Below, piece by piece: positions 9,314 through 21,623 of a DNA stretch of 64,000 nt (position 1 is the first letter of the stretch; each line of letters starts with the position of its first letter). Where the stretch lies: positions 47,774,200 through 47,838,199 of the forward strand of contig CM070517.1 in assembly GCA_036346375.1 (NCBI GenBank). The letters are read 5' to 3'. A program made the translations under genes and the position numbers. This DNA is from Guadua angustifolia. Lineage: Eukaryota > Streptophyta > Magnoliopsida > Poales > Poaceae. The notes under the pieces are model-generated. The model did no database searches. It was not told where the DNA came from and saw nothing but the letters and a program-made list of their open reading frames with translations.

Positions 9314-12300
9314 TGTAACAGCCCAAAAATTTGAGAACAGTAAAATATAATATTTAAACTTAGATGTGAATATTTTGTTTAGAATTTTCTTGATGTTCTT
9401 CGTTTTATTTGGATTTTCCTGGAATTTTTGTGTTGCAAAAAAAATCAAACAAAAGGGAAATAAAGAATGAAAAGGAGAAAAGGCCAAGAAGCATAAAGTA
9501 AAAATTTAGAAAATTTGTCATGAGGACCCTGGTCATGCAAGTAAGCCATTTTAGCCAGCAATTGAAATTTTATGCATAGAATAAATGAAGAGATAAATTA
9601 AAAAGACAACTTTTAAATATAAATAATACATTATCAGGATTTATAAAATATTTTGGAAGCTTAAATGGAACTGTAAAATTTATCATGAAAACCTAAATGC
9701 AATATATATCTCTGGTAAAAATATTATAAATTAATAATGTCATTTAGGACTTTTCCAAATTTAAAGACAGAAACTCTGAAAATATGGAAATTGCAATGTC
9801 AGAATTTTTATTAAATAATGGAATAATATTTTGGCTTGAAAATTTTACAGAAGTATTATTAGCTCAAATTAATCTCAAAAAAAATTTCAAAAATAATATA
9901 CTTCAATTTCTCTCAAAGAAAAATCAAAATCAGAAACAAGAAATTAGAGCAGTCACTGTTGTAAGAATATTAATAATTTCTCAGTAACTTAGTTTAACCT
10001 CAAAATTTTACCAAGCGATAAAATCTATCCAATGACTTCGGTCAAAAAGTTTGATAAATTTCTACCCAAATTTGATAGCCCAATAAAATCGGTGATGTAG
10101 CTGACCGAGCCGGAATCATCCTCTCGTTTTTACTGTCTCACTGACCAGCGTGCCCAGCTTCGAGAGAACTCCGTTCTCTGGCGCAAGAACGGATCATGCT
10201 CCATGTCGACTCGTGGACCCAGGACCCACTCACCAGCCTCATCTTTTCTCCTCCTTCCTCTGTGCGACCGACCGATCGGAGCTCCTCAGTTCAGCGCACA
10301 CGCTCAAGCTCTGCCTCTTTGACCTCGCTGAATCGTCGTATCCCCAGCGCTTGGACCGCCCAGCCTTAGCCATGTTCGTCCTCGCTCTAGCCACGCCATG
10401 CTGCAGCAATTAAGCACCGGCCAGCTCGCCCTTTTCTTTGTCGCGCCTGGTGGAGCGCTGATCCGAGACCAAATGCAACCCGGCCGAATTCATCCTTTTC
10501 CCTTGCCTATAAATAGCTCCAGATGATCACTTGTGTTACGCTTTCTTTCCCCCTCATCCTTCCCTTCCTTTGCTCAACCGAAACGTCAGAATTCCATCGC
10601 ACTTCTGCCATTGCCAGGGAGCTTCCAAGCTCAAAGCCGGATTCAATTCGGCCAAAATAGGGATCCAATTCCAAATTACTTCCAGACACAACATCTACAG
10701 CTTGTAATGATCAATACCCCTTAAAAATAAGTGAGCTTCCCCATGAGAAATCTTCCCGCCACCATGCACCTCCTTCTCCAACTCCGGCCGGTTGGTGGCG
10801 GAGCTCCTCGGAAATGGAGTCCCCACATCACCTTGATGCTAAAACACTTACCCAATCCAGCTCGGTCGCCTTGGTTCTTCCTCTCCACCGAACCGCCATT
10901 ACCGCCGCCGCTCAAGCTCGTCGCCAGCCCTCTTTGGTTACTCTTCCGCCGACTTGGTTCCACTCCCGAGTGCGCTTAGCCGAGCTCTCTCTCCCCGTGT
11001 AGTTGCCGTCGCCAGAGACCCACCGGAGTAGCGCCGGTAGTGAAGCCCTAGCCGCTGCTCTGCTTCCTTTCTCTGCCACGCGGGGCCCTTCAGTTAGTGG
11101 CGCAGAGGACTTCAGCTCAAAGGGGTAATAGGCGCCTTCCAACACTGAAAACGTATTTCCTTTTCTTTATGCAATTACCAATCGGCTGAATATGCAATCA
11201 TGAATATCTTTTGCATTTTCAATCCAAATAAAATTAAATAAAATCCTATATTCATATAAAATTAGAAAGATTCTAAATATACAAAAATATTGAATTTTTG
11301 AACTTCGTAAAGATTATTTGAATTATATTTTGTCAATAACCTTAATATGGTCTTTATATTAAATTTGTGAACAATAAGTCAAGAAATAATAATATAATTT
11401 TTTATGATTCTAAGATTAGGATGAATTCAGATATATAAAATATTCAATTTTAAATCACAGAACAATTATTTAAATTTAAGATGAGATGAACACACTATTA
11501 TGGACCTTATTGCACACATGAGAAATATAACTCCTAAAATCATAAAATAAATTTGAATATGTTTCTAGAATTATTAGAAGCTCAGATATGCCAAAACATA
11601 TAACTTTTGATCTAGGTTTAATTTATTTACTTTGCAATCATTAGTAAACCTTAATATGGCCATTAATAAAATGAAAATATAATAGCTCATAAAATGATGA
11701 AATAATTTGTATGAAGTTTCTGAAAATAGTAAGGACCCATGTATGTAAAAATATTTAAAATAAGATTTAATTTGCATTCTCTTAATGAAAGGAAATGTTA
11801 ATTATAACAATAAGTAAATAGATAATCCATTGCAATTAAAGCTAAAATAATGCCAAACCAACTTTAAAACATTTCTAGGATTTCTCTCTGCTAACACCTA
11901 AAAAATGAATCAAGGATCATGTGTAGTGTAGTTGGAAATTAAATTTGAATCTTGGCTGATTTAAGGTTACTAATATGATTATTTAAACTACTTCAACTGC
12001 AGATAAAATAACCTGTCTAGATGCTAAAACTTATAAAATAGGTTTAGAAACACTCTACAAAGTTTCTACTACTATATTCTATAGAAAGAATCTTATTTCA
12101 TCAAGGTTTGCATATTAATCCTATTAGCTCAAAACCCTTAAGTCTTAATCTCACACTTCATTTTCTTGCCAATTCCGTATAGCGTAAATATTATAATGCC
12201 ATATAAGCTATTTCAACGACGAATGTAATGTCTCGTCCAAATCCTAAAACTTATGAAATTAGCCCAGTAGTGCTCTCCAAAGTATAGACTACCATATTCT

Positions 12301-13405
12301 GAAGAAAGAATCCCACTTCATTGTAATTCGCATATTAATCTTAATAGCTTAATAACCCTAAGTAATCACATTACTTTAGACCGTAATATGAATGAATGAA
12401 CTTTAGGTATAAATGAGAAATCAATGATTAAGATATTTGTATCACCAGAACCTTCTTAAATATCATGTAAATTAGGCTAGTAGCCTAAATCAGTAGATCT
12501 AACTTGCGTAAAACTAATTCTACACGAAATCAATTAAAGATAAAGAACTAATCATTCATAGTCTAATGTGATCATTTAAGCCTTTTCATTAACTCGCAAA
12601 ACAGCTCATCTAAATCCGAATTTTGTAAAGAACAGCTTAGAAATGATCTTTAGATTATGATTTGCAATAATCTAAGAAAATATTCTCATTTCATCTTGCT
12701 TTGAATCTGAATCCTAATAAAGCAAAACCAGTAAGTGATAACGATGCCAAAAACTCATATTAATAGTGAATTAATGAAAGCTTGCAACTAATGATTTATT
12801 CTATTAATCCAACCAATTTTTGCATCTTGAATTCATAAAATAAAATTAATAAATTCATAAAAGAGCAATCCATGTTTCTTGTGAAGAGTTTTATTTGTTC
12901 TTGCTATCTATTTTCTTTTTGCCCTTATTGAAGTTTATTATTTGTTGTATTTTCGTTGATCGACGTGTAGAACCCGACGTCTCTAACTTCGTCATCGCCA
13001 TCGTCAATCGCAATCCTCGTCTTCGTCGTAAACGACAAATAAGCAAGGCGAGCACCCCTTTGATCATATTGATCCCAGTATTTAATTTTCTTTTGTTTTA
13101 CTAAACCAATTTATGCATGCGTTTACTTTTTGTAAATTCGCTATTTTGTGGTATTGGTAGTTATACCTGTTGTCTCACGAAACTCCTTTGATATATATGA
13201 CATGTGAATCTTGATAACCATAGATTAAGGATAGGCATTACTTAATGTCATCATGGGTATATGAGTTCATATTATTCATGCTTAGCCATGCTTTAGTATC
13301 AATATAGCAGATGATCAAATCAAAATTTGTTTCGTGAAAATGTTGGAAATGGCACTGTTGGTTGCTGGTATTTTGATTAAAAACCCAAAATAAAACTATG
13401 GTTTG
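9314..13405 (+). mobile_element. Probable Gypsy LTR remnant (Tekay-like)
   Basis: It starts TGTAACAGCCCAAAAATTTG, resembling long grass Gypsy LTRs. It is about 4 kb with no coding domain. It has a promoter-like block (TATA at 10,508) followed by a GC-rich leader (10,560-11,140), an AT-rich body, and a late block with GACGTGTAGAACCCGACGT and a TCGTCATCGCCATCGTC stretch near 12,962-13,010 typical of such LTRs. AAACT precedes 9,314 and recurs at about 13,393, a possible 5-bp target duplication, but the 3' end is uncertain. No PBS or internal domain was found, so a solo or truncated LTR is the best reading. The assignment is from memory of family appearance. Confidence 0.45.
10508..10515 (+). promoter_or_regulatory. 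TATA box inside the probable LTR
   Basis: TATAAATA in a CTTGCCTATAAATAGCTCC context, followed 40-60 bases later by CT-rich leader sequence. This looks like a core plant promoter, probably of the retroelement. Confidence 0.55.
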
Positions 13406-14790
13406 TGAAAGGACCGATATGTCGCCTAGAGGGGGGGTGAATAGGCGTTTACAAATTTTAAATCGCAGCGGAAATTTAAACTTCGGATACTCCAAAATTT
13501 ACTTCGGACTGTCCGAGTGGTTCGGATAGTCCGAACCAAATTTCGGATAGTCCGAACTGGTTCGAGCACAAGAACCCTAGAAAATAGATCTAGCAAATCT
13601 AGAGTATGAATCTAGGTTCAAATGATGTATCTTGACTAGGAATACTTGCAAGAAGTGAAATCACACCAATATCTATTGCAAGAAGCTATTAACCCTTGAA
13701 TCCCCAAAAGATTAAGCTAAGCACAAGATGAATAAGTAAGAGGATCAAGAACCAAGGAGTCAAACCGATTTTTTCCCGAAGTTCGGATCCTTGAGGGGAT
13801 CCTACGTCTCCATTGAGGCGGCACAAAGCCGGGGTCTCTTTCAACCCTTGTCCTCTAGGTGTTGCACCAAGCACTCACCCGTTAACTCTTTGAATCCTTC
13901 CATTGCGGAGGTGGATTCAACCTTCACAACTTCCGGCGGCGTCCCACACGAAGATTGGGGGCTCACCGGTGACTCCTAGCCGTCTAGGAGTCCTCAACCT
14001 CCAAGAGTAAAAAATCTCGCAAGAAATCCGCTTGAGGATGAACCACGTGCTCAAGATGAACCACAACCACTAGATCTATCAATCTCTCCACTTGACCTCC
14101 CTCTAAAGATTCAAGAATCAAAGATTTGAGGGAGGAGAAACACTTAGGCTTGAGAGAGTGAGAGAGCTGTTGAAAATGTATTGAATGCACTTGATAATGG
14201 GTAGGTGGGAGTTGGGGAGGTATTTAAAGCCTCCCATAACTAGCCGTTTTTCACTTCAGCCCGAGACTGTTCGGACAGTCCGAACCCTTGTTCGGATAGT
14301 CCGAACCATTTGAAATCAGGGCTACGGAACACACGGTTCGGATAGTCCAAACGACTCTTCGGATAGTCCGAACCAAATGAGATTAGGGCGACAGAACGCA
14401 CTGTTCGGACAGTCCGAATGACACTTCGGATAGTCCGAACCAAAATGACTTAGCCCTAACCGAGGGGGTCCACTCGGATACTCCGAACCTATGTTCGGAC
14501 ATTCCGAACCAAAATGAGCTCGACCAACAGAGAAGGTTAGCTCGGATACTCCGAACCAAGTTTCGGACATTCCGAACCAAATTTTGCCTGAGCAACGAGG
14601 GGGCAGTTCCGACATTCGAACGCTTGTTGGATACTCAACCATTTTGAACTTTTCGCCCCAAGACTTTACACATTGACCCATATTTAGACTAGGATTCATC
14701 CTTGAGCACATTGGATCATTCTAAAACTATTTCTTGCCAAATCTCTCTTAATAGTACGGCAATCCTTAAACTCAAATAAAATTTAAAAAG
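13406..14790 (-). mobile_element. SIRE-like Copia LTR (antisense)
   Basis: In antisense it opens TGAAAGGACCGATATGTCGCC followed by the AGAGGGGGGGTGAATAGGCG block, the reverse of the characteristic 3' end of grass SIRE/Maximus LTRs. The sense strand has a TATA-like TTTAAATA near 14,222, a leader with repeated CTCTCTCA, and a start region reading TTTAAGGATTGCCGTACT. Inside are many TTCGGATAGTCCGAA motifs. No adjoining internal domain is seen on either side, so it is a solo or cut-off LTR. The 14,790 end is approximate. Confidence 0.65.
14264..14640. repeat. Cluster of palindromic TTCGGA-N3-TCCGAA motifs
   Basis: About 14 copies of variants such as TTCGGACAGTCCGAA, TTCGGATAGTCCGAA and TTCGGACATTCCGAA occur in pairs separated by 10-40 bases. 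Further copies lie at 13,500-13,560. Each is a near-perfect inverted repeat. They fall in the U3-like part of the SIRE-type LTR. Confidence 0.8.
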
Positions 14791-14975
14791 CATATACAAC
14801 CGAAATGTGGCAATTTCTGGCGGTGAAATTGAGTGACCGTCTGCTTGACAAGGAGGAAGTTATCATGAATACAATGACCTTGGACAAAAGCACTCTGATT
14901 ATGGGACACCAATGTAGGCAGTTTGGGTGCAAGCCTATTGGATAAAACCTTAGTATGGAAGCTCCATGAACTCTG
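14791..14975 (-). mobile_element. LINE reverse transcriptase fragment (upstream part)
   Basis: Minus-strand translation shows KVLSNRLAPKLPTLVSHNQS, AFVQGHCIHDNFLLVKQ and FHRQKLPHFGC, the early RT motifs of plant L1 elements. It has the same orientation as the 7.4-9.3 kb LINE, and its motifs come directly before those at 9,313, so it is probably the missing upstream part of that copy. Confidence 0.75.
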
Positions 14976-16070
14976 TAGTCTGTAGACACACCTTAATTGA
15001 TTACATGACAATATCACAGGCTGAAATAATGAAAGTATTTTATGGTACATGTGTGTGCTTTTCACTCATTTTGATTCTCCTTCTATTGCAAAGATATTTC
15101 CAGATTTTCTCTTTGCATTTTATCTCACCTTTCCAGGTGCCTTCGTGTCAGATATGTATTTGAGATAAAAGAATGTAGCTCCTTGCAGATGTGAGGAGCC
15201 AAGAACTGATCAAAATTAGGGAGGAATCCCAAGATGCAAAGCTCTACATATGGTTTCATGGTCAGCACTACCAGGTCAGAAACTGAGGATAAGGATAAAT
15301 GTCTATCCAAATATTCTCCATTGTCATCTGCTTGTCCTGTAGGTTTGCACCATGCATACGTGAGAAGATGCATTGCAGCATATCAACTTACACAGTATGT
15401 GCTGAAGATATGAAAAGCAAGATTGCACGGCCGGATCAAGGCGTGGCGAATGCCTGCGTATCTGATAAGGTCAGAATCAGACTGATTATGTGGTAAGCAA
15501 GAATGGTAAAAATCTTCAGATAGGACTAGACAGCAAATTGGGCAAATGCATGTGATAAGACTGAATGATGCAGTCAGCAAGATGGTGAAAATCTTCAGAA
15601 ACAACAAGAGATCGCAAATGGGACAGATTCCGCCCAACGGATAAGGTCACAAGAGAGTGTCTGTGTGAGGGACTGAATGAGACTGGAAGCCCTCTGCCTG
15701 AAGATGCTATTCTGAACCTGAAGGGGAGCTGATCCCTCCTATAGAAAGCAGCTGTTCTTAGCCGATGGAATCAGATCCTTGTGTCATACTGTCATGTGAC
15801 GAAGCGTGGCCGTGTTTTTGTCGGCACCATTTGTGTTTGTCCTGGACTTCTGTATTTACAGTCAAATGTCTGAAGTTAGCAGCCATGTGCAGCGCATGTT
15901 TCAGAGTTTAGACTTTCAGAGAAATGAAGCAGAACAATAACAGCTAGAGGAAATGGCATGCATTGCATCAGAGATTTTCAGTGACAACTACAGGTTTCAC
16001 ACTCAGTAAGTGAAGGATAAACTTGTAATTTTCTCACAACTTTTGAGCTTAGTATGTTCCAACATGCACT
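14976..16070. other. Intergenic, nothing recognised
   Basis: A pair of similar segments (about 15,400-15,525 and 15,525-15,610) share GCAAGAATGGTAAAAATCTTCAGA-like text, a degenerate direct repeat. No gene was identified. Confidence 0.4.
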
Positions 16071-16083
16071 TAAATACAAATGT

Positions 16084-17701
16084 CTGGATATCTTTGGAAG
16101 ATGTTCGGGGCTAAAAATCAACATTTTCAAGACGGAAATTTTTCCGATCAGATGCCAACAAGACCTCTTGCAAGATTTGTTGAATATTTTCCCTGGGAAA
16201 ATTTCAACATTTCCAGGGAAGTATCTCGGTCTCCCATTACACATTAGGCAATTAAGGAGAATTGAGATACAACCTTTGATTGACAAAATAGGCAGCAGAC
16301 TCGCAGGCTGGAAAGGTAAGCTGTTATCCAAGGCAGGAAGAGAGACCTTAGTCAAATCAGTGTTATCATCTCAACCTATATACCATCTCACGGTCTTCCC
16401 AGCTCAAAAGTGGTTAATCCGATGTATTGATAAACTCAGACGAAGCTTTTTTTGGAGAGGAAAAGAACCTGCAAACTGTAGCGGCGGACACTGTCTGATT
16501 AAATGGCCGGTGACTTGCCTGCCAAAATGCAAAGGGGGCCTTGGGATCATGGACCTGGAGCGCTTCGCCAGGGCCCTTAGGCTTCGGTGGCTCTGGTTTA
16601 GATGGAAAGACAATGAACGGGCTTGGACGGGTCTCGATCTTCCATGTGACAAAACAGACATTACCCTTTTTAATGCCTCTACTATTGTCACCGTTGGAAA
16701 TGGTAAATTGGCAGACTTTTGGAGATCAAGTTGGGTAGAGGGTCATGCCCCGAAAAACATTGCACCAAACCTATTCCAAATCGCGAGAAGAAAAAACATC
16801 TCTGTCCATCAGGCCTTGTCAAACAACTACTGGATCCGTTTTTGCACTCCAAGAACCTTGGAAAAGAAATCGGGAGATTGTAGCTCTCTATGAAGCGATC
16901 CGACTAATTAATAGAGATGAAACGAGAGAAGATCGATAACTTGGCGTTGGACCGCCGACGGGCAATACTCAACAAAGACGGCCTATCTAATGCAATTCAA
17001 CACCGCTTACTCCAAGATGAAGATTTGTCCGATATGGAAGGCACATGCGAACCTAAATGTCGTTTCTTTGCATGGACATTGCTGCACAACAAGATTTTAA
17101 CAAAGCAGACAACATGCTCAAGAGGGATGGCCCCGCAATAGTACCGTAGTCTTTGTAACGTGGGTTCTAAACATCAAAACATCTTTGTAAGGATTGTCCA
17201 TTCACTAGACAAGTGTGGGAGTGTATTGTACACTGGGGGAACTTGCAGAGGTGGCAAAACTTTAACTACATAGGATCGGTATACACATGGTGGCAAAAAC
17301 TTAGATCTCGGTACGACAAAGAGAGAAGACGGCAGTTGGATGGTCTGATCATTTATTTCTGGTGGCATCTTTGGTAAGAGAGAAATCAGCGATTTTCCAG
17401 GATGCTTAGAACGCCGGAGCGGTGTGGCTACATCGATCAAGGAAGCGGTGCTCACTCGTGATTTCGCCGTATCATTGAAAGATATAAATTAGCTACTTAG
17501 TTTTTCTTACCTCCTCATTCCATAGTGTTTGCAGGATCGTTTTTTCTGTTCTTTTTTCCAGTGGTGTGGTGGTAGGTTGTCATGTGGGTCGGTTTGTGAG
17601 GTTTTTTCCGGTTTTTCCATAAAAACTGGGACAAAAAATCTTTCCTTCCCTATTAATAAGATCTGCAGCAATTCTCTTGCTGCTCTTTCGAAAAAAAAAA
17701 A
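16084..17701 (+). mobile_element. 5'-truncated L1-type LINE with 13-bp TSD
   Basis: The RT text starts inside the palm domain (LDIFGRCSGLKINIFKTEI), continues through KYLGLPLHIRQLRRIEIQP, LSKAGRETLVKSVLSSQP, LRRSFFWRGKEPAN and GGLGIMDLERFARALRLRW, then the zf-RVT region near 17,030-17,420 (EPKCRFFAWTLLHNKILTKQ, then RQVWECIVHWGN). The frame is open from 16,084 to about 16,890, then broken. The 3' UTR ends in an A run at 17,691-17,701. TAAATACAAATGT occurs at 16,071-16,083 and 17,702-17,714 and is the target duplication. Confidence 0.9.
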
Positions 17702-17714
17702 TAAATACAAATGT

Positions 17715-18412
17715 ATGTTCAAGCTCAGCATGCATGCATATATACTTTCAAGATTGTGCTTATGATCCATAACTGCGAATTCGTTCCTACAACTAAGAAA
17801 ATCCACAAATATCTATACAAGGTCTAACCTCATGCCTGCATTGTGAAATGTTGTGAAAATAGGGATGGATATAGAGACAGAAGACGCGATTTTTATATGG
17901 TAAGCATTTGCGGAAAAACCACGGACGTACAAAGGTGGAATTTACTATATGAGGAAAAATTATAAGTATGGGATGGCTTGATTGTCCAAAACGAGCGAAT
18001 ACTAGGGGAAGTAAGTAGAGTCTGAAGCGGACAAGACAACCGAGTTGGAGTCAGTTGCGCGGGTCGGCGCAACATCTTGCACTGATCGGTGCTCGTGTTT
18101 GGCGTGGACACAATACGAATTCAGATCACATTGCAATATGGTAAGATTTTTTTAGAAGATTTAGGCATATATTCTGCAACGACTGCAAGAGGTCAACTTA
18201 TGAGGAAATATTACAATGTTCCAAGGGCCCTCATGAACAAGATTTATGATTCTTATCCAAAACTGTCGAACTTTAGCATCTACTAGATCAGAAAAATGTG
18301 TTGAATTACACAAGGACCAAATCTCTGTTCCATAGTAAACAAGTTGAGAAAATGCTATTAATTGCTGCTTATTAATATTAATCCATAGCAAGTACCAAAC
18401 ACTTTTTTAGCC
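17715..18412. other. Intergenic, glutaredoxin upstream region
   Basis: No gene recognised. The last part is the putative promoter of the glutaredoxin gene. Confidence 0.5.
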
Positions 18413-18419
18413 TATAAAA
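18413..18419 (+). promoter_or_regulatory. TATA box of the CC-type glutaredoxin gene
   Basis: TATAAAA in a CCTATAAAAGGC context, 142 bases upstream of the ATG. Strong motif and good spacing. Confidence 0.7.
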
Positions 18420-18445
18420 GGCAAGCCACCCCGGCAGCAGAAAAC

Positions 18446-18495
18446 CACAGCACCTTCCAGATCATCTCATCACAGCACCTTCCAGATCATCTCAT
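18446..18495 (+). repeat. Perfect 25-bp tandem duplication in the 5' leader
   Basis: Two identical units of CACAGCACCTTCCAGATCAT plus CTCAT lie head to tail, just after the expected transcription start of the glutaredoxin gene. CT-rich leader elements of this kind are common, but an exact doubling is recent. Confidence 0.85.
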
Positions 18496-18560
18496 CTAAG
18501 CAGAGCAGAAACAGTGAGAGTACTAGAAGCCTCTAGAACCTTCCAATCACCGGGGAATCG

Positions 18561-18875
18561 ATGGACCGCGTGACGAAGCTGGCGTCGGAGCGGGCGGTGG
18601 TGGTGTTCACGGTGAGCAGCTGCTGCATGTGCCACGCCGTGACGTCCCTCCTTGGCGACCTCGGCGTCAGCGCGGCCGTGTATGAGCTGGACAAGGACCC
18701 CCGGGGCAGGGAGATGGAGAGGGAGCTCGTAAGGAAGCTCGGCCGTGGCCCGCCGGTGGTGCCCGCAGTGTTCATCGGCGGCAACCTCGTCGGCGGCACC
18801 AACAGAATCATGTCGCTGCACCTCGCTGGCGAGCTCGTCCCCATGCTCAAGAGCGCCGGTGCGCTCTGGTTGTAG
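18561..18875 (+). CDS. CC-type (class III, ROXY-like) glutaredoxin
   Basis: Intronless, 104 residues, complete. CC-type glutaredoxins are land-plant-specific thiol oxidoreductases that use glutathione and act with TGA bZIP factors, often in the nucleus, in floral development, nitrogen signalling and defence. The active site CCMC is at residues 21-24, placed as in the family. The glutathione-binding part VVPAVFIGGNLVGG follows at about 65-78, and the C-terminal ALWL at 101-104 is the motif needed for TGA and TOPLESS interaction in family members. The ATG has a clear upstream TATA box. A mutated paralogue lies 3 kb downstream in the same direction, which fits tandem gene duplication typical of grass CC-type glutaredoxins. 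Which ROXY it corresponds to cannot be told. Confidence 0.95.
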   Translation: MDRVTKLASERAVVVFTVSSCCMCHAVTSLLGDLGVSAAVYELDKDPRGREMERELVRKLGRGPPVVPAVFIGGNLVGGTNRIMSLHLAGELVPMLKSAGALWL

Positions 18876-21610
18876 AAGAACACGTACACGTTCGTGAGCA
18901 TGCATGCAGTGCTAGCTTTGTCATCAAATGTGTGTGTAGAAATAAAAGAGCTAAAACAATCGATGTAGAAGTAAGGCCAGGTTTTTTATATCCTGTGCTG
19001 AGAAGATTAATTAAGCTAGTAGTGCTGCTCTTGTTAAGGTGTAAATGTACTTGATCTCTGTCCTTTTTTATCTATATGTGTTCAGTTATTCGGAAATAAA
19101 TCTCTGTACTGGAATTTGATTTGCATGTATGTAGGGAGCTGACTCCTGAATCAACCTGATGCATGTAGGAAGCTTTGTCATCTTGTTCTTTTCATAGTGT
19201 GATACTAAGCAGGGAGTTTTGTACATTCTCATAATCTTTACGTTGTTGATGCTAATTCACAGGAGATGACATGCACAATGTGAAAAAGAAATTCAGGAAA
19301 TTGTGCAAGAATGCACGATATGTTGTTGATGCTAATTCACAGGAGTTTTGTACAGTTTTTGCTTAAAATATAAGCAGATTATGTACCGAATGGTAGGATT
19401 GTGAACAGTTTCCCCCACAATTAGAATCACTAAATCAACACAAAATCAGAAGTTGACATTTCGTCGATTCTCTTCGCTCCTCCTCTGCCCGAGTGAGCCG
19501 CCCGCCACCCACTGCCCCTCCGGCCGCCGCCCTGCCCAAGCCGCAGGCCACCCCTCTGTCACCGACCCGAGTTCCTCCTCCTCCGCCGCCGCTGCTCGAG
19601 CTCCTCCTCCTCCTCCTCGTCGCTGGCCCGAGCTCCTCCTCCTCCGCCGCTGGCCCGAGCTCATCCTCCGCCGTCAGCCCGAGGTCCTCCTCCTCCACCG
19701 CCGCCAGGCTCCTCCTCCCTCTGCCGCCTCCTCCTCCTTCGCCCGTCACCGCCGGCCCGAGCTCCTCCTCCGCCCGCCGCCACCCCTTTGCCCAAAGCCG
19801 GTTCACCAACAGCCGTATTCTCGAGCGGATTGCCGAACGACCAGATTCTTCAATCAGCAGATTCTTCAGGCAATGACTTCTCTAGACAGTTGGCTATAAT
19901 CTATAATCTGCACAATCCAAAGCTTTGCCGAACTGGGCCTTATTTGCCTTGTGCTGCTGTGCATGGATAGGTTTCAGAGACTCAGATGACTGGCTTGAGC
20001 GATGTGACATATTCGTGATCGTGTCGTGTAAGTAATGCTCTGTACTATACATTCTCCGAACCAACAAATTGGTACAGGTGTCTTTGTCTAAGTTCAGTAG
20101 GCTTTCAACAGTGAATGTCTTGCAATGCATTATGCAATGCAGTTGATGGTAAGAATCATCACGATCGACATCGATGGTGATGGCGAACTCACACGTCAGT
20201 ACCTGAAAGGTAAGAAAGAAGAAGAAGAACAAGAAGAAGAAGAAGAAGAAGAAGAAGATAGAAGAAGAAACATATAGAACCAAAGTAATTAATTACCCAA
20301 AACGTTTGCAAGTTGCAATAATACTCTAGCTGCAATGAATTCGAAGTAGTGTTTAGAATTTGATCCGGATGGTTAGCCAGGAAGATTTGAGCTGAAACAA
20401 AAACACTGGCCTCTTGCATGCATGAAACAGTGGATGTCCCATGAGAGGGTGAAGAGCCGGAGAAATCGATGTCCCAAATCCTGAAGGAATCACAAGTTGC
20501 AAAGCTCTCAGTCAAGTCGGATGCATGCACAGGCTAAGGTTTACTTACAAGTTACACAAATCTACTCTATCCAAATATCTCATCCTCACATGCTTCTGTA
20601 TACGCGTTGTGCATGCGTGTTTGCGTCGATCACGTACATGTACGTAAACGATCGAGAAGAATCAAGGCATCTGATAAAAATCTAATGCTCTTTTCTGCAT
20701 GCATCCGGATGCTTGCAGCATATCAGCAGGAAGAGCAACTAGCTAGCTAGATCTATCTCATCAGCATCAATCTTTTTGATAGCTCCTCATAGGTGTGTCC
20801 ATGCGAATTAAATTCTGACTAAAGCAGTTGCGCCGTCGGATCGCGGTATCGCAGCGGGTACACACATCGTTTGATTCGGCCGGTCGTCGACAAAAAAAGC
20901 ATGGAAATATTCAGATTTCAGGATTTCCGATATGGACACAGAGGAACAAAGGGAGTAGCACTAGCTCTGTACAACGGCGATGTTTCCGACTGTTGTCGGC
21001 GCGGCTAGCTGTTCATCCTCTCGGGCTTCGCATTTGCAGTGTAGAAACTGGTGATTGAAGCAGCATCAGCTGGTATATCTTGGAAGAGAATGTTTCAGTC
21101 TGAACTCTGAACTGATCTCAAGTAGAACATGCAACTAGCTAGCAGTATCTTAGACTGAGGTTGCAATGGCCACGAAAGGTTCAGATTTGCTTTAAACAAC
21201 TTGCATGAGTTCGTACTTCGCAGTCCAAGGATAGTTGACCTCTGGTGATTAAGAAAGATGTGGATATGATTTCGACCACAGGCATCACATGAAAAGATTT
21301 TTGCGGGAAATCGAAATCACGATGAATTATTCCGATTCTCTGAAAGGATATGCATGGCCCCGGAACGTGCATGTTATCCTGAATTAATCCCAGACGCAAA
21401 AAGCTGCCACAATTTTCATGATTCAATGGGCGTGCTCGTCGATTACCAAACGTATGTTTCTCATCGATTAATCAAGTAGCTATGCGCGCATGCATGCGAC
21501 AACCATGCCTCGTCCTTTGCCCTAAAAAAAGGGGAGCAAGCAAGGCATCGAGCAGAGAAACCTGCAGGCGACACACACGTACTTCTCAAGTCAAGAATCA
21601 TCGTCTTACG
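18876..21610. other. Intergenic between glutaredoxin paralogues
   Basis: The region at 18,890-19,250 is probably 3' UTR and flank. The region at 19,460-19,800 is CT/GC-rich simple sequence (CTCCTCCTC runs) that gives long low-complexity frames on both strands and no domain. A short direct repeat (ATGTTGTTGATGCTAATTCACAGGA type) is at about 19,245 and 19,320. The rest is unrecognised. Confidence 0.5.
20214..20272. repeat. GAA microsatellite
   Basis: Imperfect (GAA)n with GAAGAACAA interruptions. Confidence 0.9.
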
Positions 21611-21623
21611 TATCCTCAGTAAG

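Noticed and set aside
10150..11145. Possible protein gene with TATA box and several 60-90 codon frames
   Set aside because: No frame carries a domain; position inside a long LTR-like block explains promoter and leader.
14240..14711. Frames rich in FGLSEQ/SDCPN repeats
   Set aside because: Translation of the TTCGGATAGTCCGAA palindrome cluster inside an LTR, not a repeat protein.
19435..19899. 148-residue Pro/Ser/Leu-rich and opposite Glu/Gly-rich frames
   Set aside because: Produced by CTC/CTCCTC simple sequence; open on both strands and in several frames, no conserved motif.
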